In this document: positions 42,324-50,149 of the stretch, piece by piece
How the letters are laid out: each line of letters opens with the position of its first letter
Position numbering within the stretch: the first letter of the stretch is position 1
Assembly (NCBI RefSeq): GCF_002161085.1
Contig: NZ_NFLU01000005.1
Location: 146,603-210,602, forward strand
Direction: 5' to 3'
Length of the DNA: 64,000 nt
From: Flavonifractor sp. An112
Lineage (GTDB): Bacteria; Bacillota; Clostridia; Oscillospirales; Oscillospiraceae
Position numbers and translations under genes: made by a program
Notes under the pieces: model-generated
Seen by the model: only the letters and a program-made list of their open reading frames with translations
The model's database searches: none
What the model was told of the DNA's origin: nothing

Positions 42324-44168
42324 TTAGTTCAGACCGTGGAAGAGCAGCGGGGCCTGGGTCCGTAGCCGCTCCAGCTCCTGGGGCTCGGTAACAGGCATAT
42401 GTTCCGCCAGGAAGGCAAAGAGACTGTCCCGCTCCTCCGGGCTGTCGGCCAGGCCCAGCTCCTCCAGACAGGCGGGCAGTGCAAACCGCCGCAGGAATCG
42501 GTCCAGCCCCTCCTGCTCTGCCTGGGGGGCGCCGTTGACGGCTAGCTGGTAGACCAGGCTGGCCCCCACCAGCTCTCCGTGGAGGAACCGGGAGCGGATC
42601 TCCGGGCGGCAGGTGCAGAAGTAGCTGTACAGAGAGTGGCTGATGGCGGCCTGCTTGCCGCCGCAGGCCATGGCGGAGATGAGTCCGGTGAGCTGGAGGG
42701 CGGCACAGATGCAGGGACCCCGGGTGGCGCCGGAGAAGCGCCCGTCGGTGACCAGGGCCACCGACTCGGCAAAGCCCATGCCCACCAGCGCGGCGGTGGC
42801 GGTGAGCATTTCCCGCATACCCGGGCCGCCCTGGGGGCCCTCGTTGCGGATGACAATGACCTCGCCGTGCTGGATGCCGCCGCCGTAGATGGCCTTGACG
42901 GCGTCCTCCTCACACTCAAGGCAGTGGGCCGGGTCGCTGTGCTTGCGCATCTGGGCCGCCACGGCGGACTGCTTGACGACAGCGCCGTCGGGGGCCAGGT
43001 TGCCCTTGAGGACGGTAATGGAGCCGTGGTCGCTGTAGGCCTGCTCCACCGGGTGGATGACCTCCGGGTTGTACTCCACAACATCCGCCACGTTCTGGCG
43101 GTGGGTGCGTCCGTTGACCGTCATCTGGTCCAGATCGATAAGCCCGTCCAGCTCCCGCATCACCGCGCCCACGCCGCCGGCCTGATCCAGATCCAGCATG
43201 GTGTGGGTGCCGGAGGGCTTGATCTTGGCCAGGTAGGGGGTGTCGGCGGACAGACGGCCCATGTCCTCCAATGTCATGGACAGGCCTGCCTCATGGGCGA
43301 TGGCGGGCATATGCAGGGTCATGTTGGTGGAGCCGCCCACGCTCAGCCCCACCCGCACGGCCAGCTCCAGCATCTTCTGGGTTACGATGTCCCGGGGGCG
43401 GATATTCTTTTCTACCAGACGCACCACGGCCTTGCCGCTGAGTTTGGCCACCCGGTTTTTCTTGCCGCTGACGGCGTGGGCGCAGGCGCTGCCCGGAAGG
43501 GTGAGGCCCAGGGCCTCCGCTACCACCGACATGGTGTTGGCCGTGCCCATCATGGCACAGGAGCCGGGGGTGGGGGACATGAGCCCCTCCATGTACTCAT
43601 ATTCCTGGCGGGAGAGCTCTCCACGGGTGAGCTTACCGGCCATTTCCTTGAGCTCGTAGGTAGCGTAGGTGCGGCCCTTGTAGACGGCGGGCATCATGGG
43701 GCCGCCGGTGACGATGACCGTGGGCAGGTTGACCCGCAGGGCCGCCATCAGCATGGCGGGCACGATCTTGTCACAGCCGCCGATGAGCACCAAACCGTCC
43801 AGCTGGTGGCCGGCGGCGTACACGTCGATGGAGTCGGCGATGATCTCCCGGCTGGGCAGCACGCTGCACATACCCACGTGGCCCTGGGAGAAGCCGTCGC
43901 AGATGGAGATGGTGCTGACCTCGAAGGGGATGCCCCCCGCCTCCAGAACGCCGTCCCGCACCAGCTTGCCCAGCCGGTCCAGATGGACGTGGCCGGGGTG
44001 CATCTCGTTATAGGTGTTGATGACGCCGATGAAGGGCTTGGACAGGTCCTCATTGTCCAGCCCCATGCCCCGCAGATGGGCCCGGGGGCCTGCCATACTC
44101 AGACCGTTTACCACCTTGGAACTGGGATACTTGGGATCTTTATAAATGAGATCCAGTGTCTCTTCCAT
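42324..44168 (-). CDS. IlvD/Edd-type dehydratase fused to the C-terminal part of an iron-dependent (GldA-like) dehydrogenase
   Basis: A 614-residue open frame. Residues 1-486 are an IlvD/Edd dehydratase with Fe-S Cys motifs GGCDK and PGSCAMMGTANTM, GGSTNMTLH, and the late motif DGRFSGATRGPCI. A true IlvD continues GHVSPEA and about 70 residues of C-terminal barrel; here it switches at about 42705 to ALQLTGLISAMACGGKQAAISHSLY, FLHGELVGASLVYQL and FALPACLEELGL, the metal-binding half of GldA-type iron dehydrogenases (both His ligands kept, Asp ligand absent). Neither parent enzyme is complete. It follows the IclR gene by 18 bases with AAGGAGG upstream. Either a deletion fusion, so probably inactive, or an assembly join. 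Confidence 0.8.
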   Translation of the reverse strand: MEETLDLIYKDPKYPSSKVVNGLSMAGPRAHLRGMGLDNEDLSKPFIGVINTYNEMHPGHVHLDRLGKLVRDGVLEAGGIPFEVSTISICDGFSQGHVGMCSVLPSREIIADSIDVYAAGHQLDGLVLIGGCDKIVPAMLMAALRVNLPTVIVTGGPMMPAVYKGRTYATYELKEMAGKLTRGELSRQEYEYMEGLMSPTPGSCAMMGTANTMSVVAEALGLTLPGSACAHAVSGKKNRVAKLSGKAVVRLVEKNIRPRDIVTQKMLELAVRVGLSVGGSTNMTLHMPAIAHEAGLSMTLEDMGRLSADTPYLAKIKPSGTHTMLDLDQAGGVGAVMRELDGLIDLDQMTVNGRTHRQNVADVVEYNPEVIHPVEQAYSDHGSITVLKGNLAPDGAVVKQSAVAAQMRKHSDPAHCLECEEDAVKAIYGGGIQHGEVIVIRNEGPQGGPGMREMLTATAALVGMGFAESVALVTDGRFSGATRGPCICAALQLTGLISAMACGGKQAAISHSLYSYFCTCRPEIRSRFLHGELVGASLVYQLAVNGAPQAEQEGLDRFLRRFALPACLEELGLADSPEERDSLFAFLAEHMPVTEPQELERLRTQAPLLFHGLN

Positions 44169-44186
44169 GGAAGCTGCCTCCTTATA

Positions 44187-44996
44187 TCAGGATGATTTGG
44201 AAAGCTGGATGGGATAGCTGCATCCCAGCTTTTCGGTGATTCGGGCCGCGCACTGGAGCAGCTCCCTGCCGTAGGAGAGGGCCTTTTCCAGTGAAAAGCG
44301 GTAGTCGGGCGCGGCAATGCTGATGGCGGCCGGCGCCTGGTTGTCCACATCGAAAATAGGAGCGGCGATGCAGACCACGTCGGTGTGGTGTTCGTGGTTG
44401 TCCACGGCGTAACCCTGAATCCGGATGACCTCCAGCTCCCGCAGGAGACTCTCCGGATCGGCCAGGGTCTTGGAGGTGTACCGGGTCAGTTCGGTGTGCT
44501 CCAGATAGTTTTTCAGCCAACTCTCCGACTTCCAGGCCAGCAGGGCCTTGCCGCCGCTGGTGCAGTGGAGGGGGATGCGCTTGCCTACGGCAGAGTGGAG
44601 GCCCACCGAGTTCTTGGCGCCCAGTTTGGTCAGATAGACCGCCTCCCGGTCCTCTTCTCCAATCAGGTGGATGGTCTCCAGACTCAGGTTGTTCAGGTAG
44701 GTCATCTCCGCCTTGGCCGCCTCATAGAGGAAGTTGGTCTTTTGCAGCTGAAGGGCCAGCAGACGGGCCTCGAAGCCCACACGGTAACATTTCCGGGCGT
44801 CATCCTTTGTTACAAAGCCGCAGTGCTGCATCTCCTGGAGGATGCGGTGGGTGGAGCTGGGCGGAATACCGGTCATGGCGGACAGCTTGGCCAGGGGAAC
44901 CTCTTCCTCGCTCTCTGCCAGAGCAACCAGCAGCTGCAGCGCCTTCATGGAGCTGTACATCCGCATCATTTCGTGCAGTTCCTTGCCCCAATGCAT
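44187..44996 (-). CDS. IclR family transcriptional regulator
   Basis: A 269-residue regulator. The N-terminal winged helix (SMKALQLLVALAESEEEVPLAKLSAMTGIPPSSTHRILQEM) binds DNA, and the C-terminal IclR effector domain (GLHSAVGKRIPLHCTSGGKALLAW, then GYAVDNHEHHTDVVCIAAPIFD, AAISIAAP) binds small carboxylates or sugar acids. It is the first gene of the operon with the dehydratase and LarA-like genes, which is the usual setting for control of sugar-acid catabolism. AAGGAGG precedes the ATG at 44996. Confidence 0.93.
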   Translation of the reverse strand: MHWGKELHEMMRMYSSMKALQLLVALAESEEEVPLAKLSAMTGIPPSSTHRILQEMQHCGFVTKDDARKCYRVGFEARLLALQLQKTNFLYEAAKAEMTYLNNLSLETIHLIGEEDREAVYLTKLGAKNSVGLHSAVGKRIPLHCTSGGKALLAWKSESWLKNYLEHTELTRYTSKTLADPESLLRELEVIRIQGYAVDNHEHHTDVVCIAAPIFDVDNQAPAAISIAAPDYRFSLEKALSYGRELLQCAARITEKLGCSYPIQLSKSS

Positions 44997-45329
44997 ATAG
45001 AAACCTCCTTCGCATAGGATTCTATATTATTCTAGAAAATGGATATTTAAAAGGGGATTTTAAATATAGAAATGAGACCAAATGAAAAGGGAGGATTTCC
45101 TCCCAGGCGCATTCTAAATACAGAAAGACAGTTCCAAATTGCACAAAAAGATCGGGTATATTTTGTCGCGGTGTATAAGTGAACTTTCACAAAAGAACGT
45201 GATGATAGAGTAAGGAGAATTAGGTAGTATTTCCAATGCGCTGCAAAAGAGGCCGGGGAACTGTCTGCCGATTCTGAACCGGAAGATCTTGTCATAGTCT
45301 GTACCAATCAAATGGTAGGAGGTACGGGA
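44997..45329. other. Divergent AT-rich region with an IclR-type palindrome
   Basis: Between the divergent iclR and polysaccharide deacetylase genes. A perfect 10-bp inverted repeat ATATTTAAAA-GGGGA-TTTTAAATAT lies at 45043-45067, with TCTATATT repeats beside it, a plausible operator for the IclR protein. I do not find a convincing -35/-10 pair for either gene. Confidence 0.55.
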
Positions 45330-46103
45330 ATGAAGATCATTCTGCTGCGGCGAAAGCTGCTGGCGGTGCTGGCCTGTGTGTTGGCGGCCGCCGCCATGTT
45401 CTACATCGTCAATTATCCGGAGGTGGTAAGCGCGGCGGCTACCAAACGGCAGCTGCCCATCTATTGCGTCCAGCGGGACCAGAAGATGGTGGCTATCTCC
45501 TTCGACGCGGCCTGGGGAAATGAGGACACCCAGCAGCTCATTGATATTCTGGGCCAGTACCAGATCAAGGCCACCTTTTTTGTGGTGGGGGAGTGGGTGG
45601 ACAAATACCCGGAGTCGGTGAAGGCGCTCCACGAGGCCGGTCATGAGATCATGAACCACTCCAACACCCACGCCCACTACAACAGCCTGTCCACCGAGGA
45701 GATCATTGCCGACGTGTCGGCCTGCAACGACAAGATCGAGGCCATCACCGGCGTACGGCCTACCCTGATCCGCTGTCCCTACGGGGAGTATGACGACCAT
45801 GTGATTGCCGCCATCCGCTCCATGGGTATGGAGCCCATCCAGTGGGATGTAGACAGCCTGGACTGGAAGGAGATCCCGGCGGACGAGATCACCCAGCGGG
45901 TGGTGAGCCGGGTGTACCCGGGGTCTATCGTGCTCTTCCACAATGCGGCCATCCACACGCCAGAGGCCCTGCCCGGGATCATCCAGTCCCTGCTTCAGGA
46001 GGGGTACACCTTTGTGCCCATCTCCCAGATCATCCTGCCGGGAACGTGCGGCACAGACTATACCATCGACCACACCGGCCGGCAGCAGCCCTGCCAGAGC
46101 TGA
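45330..46103 (+). CDS. NodB-type polysaccharide deacetylase (PdaB-like)
   Basis: A 257-residue exported enzyme. An N-terminal signal-anchor (LLAVLACVLAAAAMFYIV) is followed by a NodB domain with MVAISFDAAWGNED (D59, D66), the metal ligands in HSNTHAHY (H110, H114), RCPYGEYDD and LFHNAAIH near the end. These enzymes remove N-acetyl groups from peptidoglycan or other glycans; the AAWGNEDTQ type is common among sporulation-linked PdaA/PdaB relatives in Firmicutes. ATG 45330 has AGGAGG upstream; an earlier Met (45312) overlaps the site. Monocistronic with a strong terminator. Confidence 0.92.
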   Translation: MKIILLRRKLLAVLACVLAAAAMFYIVNYPEVVSAAATKRQLPIYCVQRDQKMVAISFDAAWGNEDTQQLIDILGQYQIKATFFVVGEWVDKYPESVKALHEAGHEIMNHSNTHAHYNSLSTEEIIADVSACNDKIEAITGVRPTLIRCPYGEYDDHVIAAIRSMGMEPIQWDVDSLDWKEIPADEITQRVVSRVYPGSIVLFHNAAIHTPEALPGIIQSLLQEGYTFVPISQIILPGTCGTDYTIDHTGRQQPCQS

Positions 46104-46136
46104 GCGGCGGATGGGCGGAACGTATGGGAGACAGAA

Positions 46137-46179
46137 AACAGGGGAGCTTGCTGCAATATGCAGCAAGCTCCCCTGTTTA
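46137..46179. terminator. Bidirectional terminator
   Basis: A stem of about 18 bp (AAACAGGGGAGCTTGCTGC and its complement) with A/T flanks, between the deacetylase and the convergent LRR protein gene. Confidence 0.92.
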
Positions 46180-46197
46180 TAAACTGTGGGAGAGCTA

Positions 46198-47400
46198 TTA
46201 CGTCAAAGACCGGTCCATAATGTCTGATGAAATTTCAAACTGGATATCCTGGGCGGTCTGACCGGCGGCGTTCTCAGTCTTGAGTTCAGGCGGAATCACA
46301 AGTCCCTCGTCAGGACCTCTTCCGTACAATTTATATGCCTCAAGGTTGGGGCATTGTGTCAAAGGCGTCAGGTCCAGGGGGCGGGACACGCCGTCCAGAG
46401 AGATGGCCCGCAGCTTGGAAAGGGTGCTGAGCGGGGTCAGATCTGCGCCGGCGGTATCCATAGACAGATATTCCAGATTGGGCAGATTGGTAATGGTGTC
46501 CAGGGAGGGGGAGAATGCTACGCCATCGCCGTCATAATCATGGAACTCCAACAATCTTAGGCTGGGCAGCGTGTTGTTGACCTCCAGAAGGGCGGTCCCA
46601 TCGATGCTGACCACTCTGATCTCTTCCAGGTGCTTCAGCTGGGAGATGTCCAGAGTCATATTGCCCTGAGTGTAGAGGTTCAGAGAAACCAGAGATTCCT
46701 TTTGCTCCAGAAGGGTCAAGTCTGTGCCTGGAGCCACTTCTATATCCAAATACGTCAGATTGGGCATCTGATTTAAAAAGTCCACATGGTCCACAGAGGG
46801 AGAACTGTTTCCAAGATCATCAAAACTGAGCCACTGGAACTGGGAAGATGCTTCAAACGTATCCAGCAACGCGCCGTCCTCCACCACAGGCCCATCAGCG
46901 GTAGGGTCCCAGCTTTCGGAAATACCTTCTTCTGTTACATGGAGGAAGTGGATAAATTCCACATCGCTGGGGTGGATGGGGCCCTCCGGCTTGTCGATGA
47001 TAATGCGGATATTCTGCTCAAAGACGGGGTCAATGAAGGTGAGGGTGGGCTCATGGAGGGCCAGTCCTACGCCGCCCACCAGCAGGCCGCCCGCCGCCAG
47101 CCCGGCAACCAGCTTGAGTTTGAAGGCCCCGGACGCAGCCGACTTGACGGCGGTCCCCGCCGCGGCCTTTCCGCCTGCTGCCGAGGCCGCCGCCGTTGTG
47201 CCTCCGGCTGTCTGGGTCCCGGCTGCCGCGGCGGCGGTGGTGCCTGCCGCCCCGGCGGTCCCCAACCCGGCGGTGACAGCCTGCCAGGTCTGGGAAAAGA
47301 CGGTGGGGTCGGGCAGTTCCCCGGCAAGGCAGGGGAAGAGAAGTCCAATGGGGGCCAGGGTGTGGAGCCGGATGCCGTCCCGCTCCTCCAGCGCCAGCAC
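46198..47400 (-). CDS. Membrane protein with LRR-like ectodomain; probable 5'-truncated sigma-factor-like gene
   Basis: About 400 residues. The first 50 (EERDGIRLHTLAPIGLLFPCL) resemble the segment that follows region 4 in clostridial sigma-70-like proteins with membrane tails. An Ala/Gly/Thr-rich stretch, one transmembrane segment (KLKLVAGLAAGGLLVGGVGLAL) and an extracellular leucine-rich-repeat domain (PNLTYLDIEV, LEEIRVVSIDG, LPNLEYLSMD) follow. No credible start exists: the best, GTG 47400, is two bases from the GGAGG of AAATAAAGGAGG, which itself also codes IKED. The gene abuts the stop of the SLH-CAP gene. I read it as a gene that lost its sigma-factor DNA-binding half, with moderate confidence. 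Confidence 0.6.
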   Translation of the reverse strand: MLALEERDGIRLHTLAPIGLLFPCLAGELPDPTVFSQTWQAVTAGLGTAGAAGTTAAAAAGTQTAGGTTAAASAAGGKAAAGTAVKSAASGAFKLKLVAGLAAGGLLVGGVGLALHEPTLTFIDPVFEQNIRIIIDKPEGPIHPSDVEFIHFLHVTEEGISESWDPTADGPVVEDGALLDTFEASSQFQWLSFDDLGNSSPSVDHVDFLNQMPNLTYLDIEVAPGTDLTLLEQKESLVSLNLYTQGNMTLDISQLKHLEEIRVVSIDGTALLEVNNTLPSLRLLEFHDYDGDGVAFSPSLDTITNLPNLEYLSMDTAGADLTPLSTLSKLRAISLDGVSRPLDLTPLTQCPNLEAYKLYGRGPDEGLVIPPELKTENAAGQTAQDIQFEISSDIMDRSLT

Positions 47401-47408
47401 GTCCTCCT

Positions 47409-49340
47409 TTATTTGGAAATATAGTGGTACAGCCGCATCAGGGTGGTGATGCACTGCTCCCGGCTGTAGGACAGGGAGGGGGCAAACCGTCCGCCGCCCA
47501 CGCCGTTCATAACGCCGCACCCCTGAATGGCCCCTGTGGCCTCCAGTGCCCAGGGGGAGATCTCCGCCCGGCCGGTGAAGTTTGCTTCTGCCGCCGGCAG
47601 GTGTTTGGACATACTCTGAGCCAGTCGGGTGAGCATGACCGCCGCCTGCTCCCGGGTCAGCGGGTCATTGGGGTGGAAGCTGCCGTCGCCCACGCCGTTT
47701 ACAATGCCCAGGTAGGCGGCCTTCTCCACGTCCTCATCCTTGGTGTCGGAGAAGGAGACGCGGCCCTGCACCGGGCTGCCGGTCACGGTTTCATAGAAGC
47801 GGACCACCAGGGCGCAGATCTCCTGACGGGTGGCAGTTTGGGTGTAGCCGGTCTGAAGCTCAAAGGGCACCACGCCCAGCTGGATGGCCTCCTGGACAGA
47901 GGCTGCCGCCCAGTCGGAGGGCTTGGAAGCGTTGTCGGGCTGGGAGAAAAAGTCCACCTGGTAGGTGAAGTCCACAGCCTTGCCGGAGCGGTCCTTCAGG
48001 CCGTCGATGGTGACCTGGTAAACACCCTCATACTTGGTCACCCCGTCGGGCCGGAAGATGATGCAGTTGCCCACGCCGGAGGTCTCCACATTGAGGTAAC
48101 GGCCGGAGGCGGCGGGGGTATAGCTGGCCTTGCCGTCCAGGGTCCAGGTCTTGCCGTCGCTCTGGCGCACCAGAGTGACTACAAGGCCGGACTGGGTGGG
48201 CACCTGATAATCATCGGGGTTAAGCACCACGCTCCAGGCGGTGTTGGCGTCAAAGCTGTCCAGGTAGTTGGGGAAGTTGCCCGAGGCGGGCCAGCCGATA
48301 AAGTCATAGTCGCAGCCGCTGCCGCTGGTGTCGGTGACCTTCTCGGTTACAAAGTCGCGGTAGATACTGTCCGGGTTCTGGGCGTAGCCAAAGCCAACCC
48401 GGCCCAGCTCGGGGTTGAGCTGCCAGCGGCGGTGCCCCACCCGCTCCACGTTGCGGGCGTCGCTGTCCTGCATAAACATATCCACCGACTCCAGCAGATC
48501 CATGCCTGCCGCGATGTTGCTGGTGGAGGTGGCCTCATAGGCCTTTTGATAGAAGCTGTTGTCCATATCCGCAGGCTTGGCGGGGGTATGGTTCAGACTG
48601 CCCAGGTGGGCCAGCAGTACCGCGCCATACTGGGCGTTTTCGCTCAGACTGTCGTCCAGCTGAACCTGAGGTACACCGGCCAGCCGCCGCAGCACATTCA
48701 GACGCTGGGCAGCGGCCTCCAGGGCCTGGTGATCCACCGCGCCGGTGGCATAGGGAGCGTGGATGGAGGGTTCCTCCGTCAGAACGGGGTTGGGAAGAGT
48801 GCTGGAGGCCTGATTTAGCAGCTGGACGATCTCTTCCTTGCTCAGTTTTTCCAGCGTGGTGGAGCCGCTGTGCCGCAGTTCGGTCTGCTCCGGTTCCTCA
48901 GTGGGCTGGGAGACCGTTCCGTCAGGCAGCAGGACCTTTACCCCCTCCAGCCGGACCGGGGCCCACGCTTGATTGGCGTAGTCCATGTCCAGGCTGGTGT
49001 CACCCCACACCCAGAGGGAGCCGTCCGACTGAATGGCGGCGCCGTTGTTGTTGAGGCCGCTGCTGACAAATACCACATTGTCCAGGATCTTCTCCGGAGT
49101 ACCGGTAGTGGAAGAGGTAGTGCCGTTGCCCACGCCTCCGGTCAGGCTATGCCCCCAGGACCACAGGCCGCCCTGGGCGTCGATGTAGGTAAAGACACCC
49201 GCGTTGGTGGCAATGCTCTGGCGCTGGAGGGGGACTTGCTGGGTACGTTCTGCTGCCAGCGCTCCGGGCATGGCCCCTGCCAGGAGGGCCGCCGCGCAGA
49301 GGGCGGAGAGCAGCTTTTTGGGTAACTGGATCCGTTTCAT
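47409..49340 (-). CDS. Secreted RCC1-like / CAP-domain / SLH-repeat surface protein
   Basis: A 643-residue exported protein. A signal peptide (LLSALCAAALLAGAMPGALA) is followed by RCC1-like blade motifs (GGLWSWGHSLTGGVGNGT, DGSLWVWGD), a CAP/SCP domain (NVLRRLAGVPQVQLDDSL, GHRRWQLNPELGRVGFGYAQ with the conserved His/Glu type residues), a beta-rich region, and three SLH repeats at the C terminus (KPSDWAAASVQEAIQLGVVP, VSFSDTKDEDVEKAAYLGIV, ISPWALEATGAIQGCGVMNGVGG). SLH repeats attach it to the cell wall. AGAGG lies seven bases before ATG 49340. Function of CAP proteins in bacteria is mostly unknown. Confidence 0.88.
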   Translation of the reverse strand: MKRIQLPKKLLSALCAAALLAGAMPGALAAERTQQVPLQRQSIATNAGVFTYIDAQGGLWSWGHSLTGGVGNGTTSSTTGTPEKILDNVVFVSSGLNNNGAAIQSDGSLWVWGDTSLDMDYANQAWAPVRLEGVKVLLPDGTVSQPTEEPEQTELRHSGSTTLEKLSKEEIVQLLNQASSTLPNPVLTEEPSIHAPYATGAVDHQALEAAAQRLNVLRRLAGVPQVQLDDSLSENAQYGAVLLAHLGSLNHTPAKPADMDNSFYQKAYEATSTSNIAAGMDLLESVDMFMQDSDARNVERVGHRRWQLNPELGRVGFGYAQNPDSIYRDFVTEKVTDTSGSGCDYDFIGWPASGNFPNYLDSFDANTAWSVVLNPDDYQVPTQSGLVVTLVRQSDGKTWTLDGKASYTPAASGRYLNVETSGVGNCIIFRPDGVTKYEGVYQVTIDGLKDRSGKAVDFTYQVDFFSQPDNASKPSDWAAASVQEAIQLGVVPFELQTGYTQTATRQEICALVVRFYETVTGSPVQGRVSFSDTKDEDVEKAAYLGIVNGVGDGSFHPNDPLTREQAAVMLTRLAQSMSKHLPAAEANFTGRAEISPWALEATGAIQGCGVMNGVGGGRFAPSLSYSREQCITTLMRLYHYISK

Positions 49341-49647
49341 CAAAATTCCTCTCTTTCTTTTTTAGGTAGCGCTGCGGTACAGGAAGGTGCCGGCGGCGGA
49401 GGGCAAGGCAGTCAGTTTGTTTGAATCTCCTGCCGGTCCGGCAACCAGATCCCATGGAAAGGAAGCGCCTGCGCCTCCGCCGCTCCAGCCTGTGCGAGCT
49501 TGCCGCTCACGACAGTAAGAGCACTGGGGGAGGGGCGCGGTTTTATTTTTTGCGATCTTTTTTAGAAAATTTGAAACCCGACTTTGCGCATAAAAAGAAC
49601 CAGACTAGCGGATAACTGGCCTGGCTCTTAAGTTGAGAAAGGAAATT
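49341..49647. other. GC-rich leader and 3' region without genes
   Basis: Contains a long minus-strand leader of the SLH-CAP gene with GC-rich segments, including a GCCGG/CCGGC hairpin. I looked for a c-di-GMP-I riboswitch and did not find its conserved core. The far end (49592-49629) holds an imperfect terminator of the adjacent minus-strand gene. Confidence 0.5.
49592..49629 (-). terminator. Imperfect terminator of the 108-residue protein gene
   Basis: On the minus strand GAGCCAG...CTGGTTC forms a stem with two internal mismatches, followed by TTTTTATG. Confidence 0.65.
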
Positions 49648-49974
49648 TTATTGCTGAATAGCGGCTCTCAGCTTTTCTATGGTTTTCTTGACGGATTTTT
49701 TGGGGATGGAGGCGGTGATGCCTTCCAGGTCCCGCTCCTTGCCGCCCACCGAGCCCACGCCGATCTGCACCCAGCCGGACACCACCAGTGTGCTGCCCTG
49801 GTACTCGATCTTGATGTAGTGCATGGCGGTCATGAGACCGGTTCCTTTTTTCCACACCACTTCCCGGTTGTAGTCGATCTCCCGGTAATCGTCGGCGATC
49901 AGGATATCGCGCACCATCTGGTCCACGACCTGAGGGGGCTGATGAAAGTCAATTCTGAAGGTTGTTCTTGCCAT
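49648..49974 (-). CDS. Conserved hypothetical protein
   Basis: A 108-residue soluble protein (MARTTFRIDFHQPPQVVDQMVRDILIADDYREIDYNREVVWKKGTG in its first half) with alternating hydrophobic strands and a Lys-rich C-terminal helix (SIPKKSVKKTIEKLRAAIQQ). The shape suggests a single alpha/beta domain, similar to small lipid- or ligand-binding folds, but no family is recognised. The start at 49974 has GAGGAG eight bases upstream; the earlier TTG (49980) is less likely. Monocistronic. Confidence 0.75.
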   Translation of the reverse strand: MARTTFRIDFHQPPQVVDQMVRDILIADDYREIDYNREVVWKKGTGLMTAMHYIKIEYQGSTLVVSGWVQIGVGSVGGKERDLEGITASIPKKSVKKTIEKLRAAIQQ

Positions 49975-50079
49975 ACTCAAAACTCCTCTCTGTTGCAGTT
50001 GATTTGTGGCAGCGGCCGACAGACGTTTCCATTATTATAGTACATCAGGAACAATGTGGCAAGGATGGAAGAGAAGCGA

Positions 50080-50113
50080 AATAAAAATGGCCTGCGCCTT
50101 AGGGCGCAGGCCA
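50080..50113 (-). terminator. Terminator of galU
   Basis: A 10-bp GC-rich stem (50089-50098 with 50103-50112, loop TTAG) followed on the minus strand by ATTTTTATTT. Confidence 0.92.
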
Positions 50114-50149
50114 AAGAAGTTGTATACAGCAGCGGCGGCAATCCACACA

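Noticed and set aside
49341..49591. Possible c-di-GMP-I riboswitch upstream of the SLH-CAP gene
   Set aside because: The minus-strand leader has GCACAGG and GGTTGCCGG fragments reminiscent of the class, but the conserved GCAAACC and ACGCAAAGC cores are missing.
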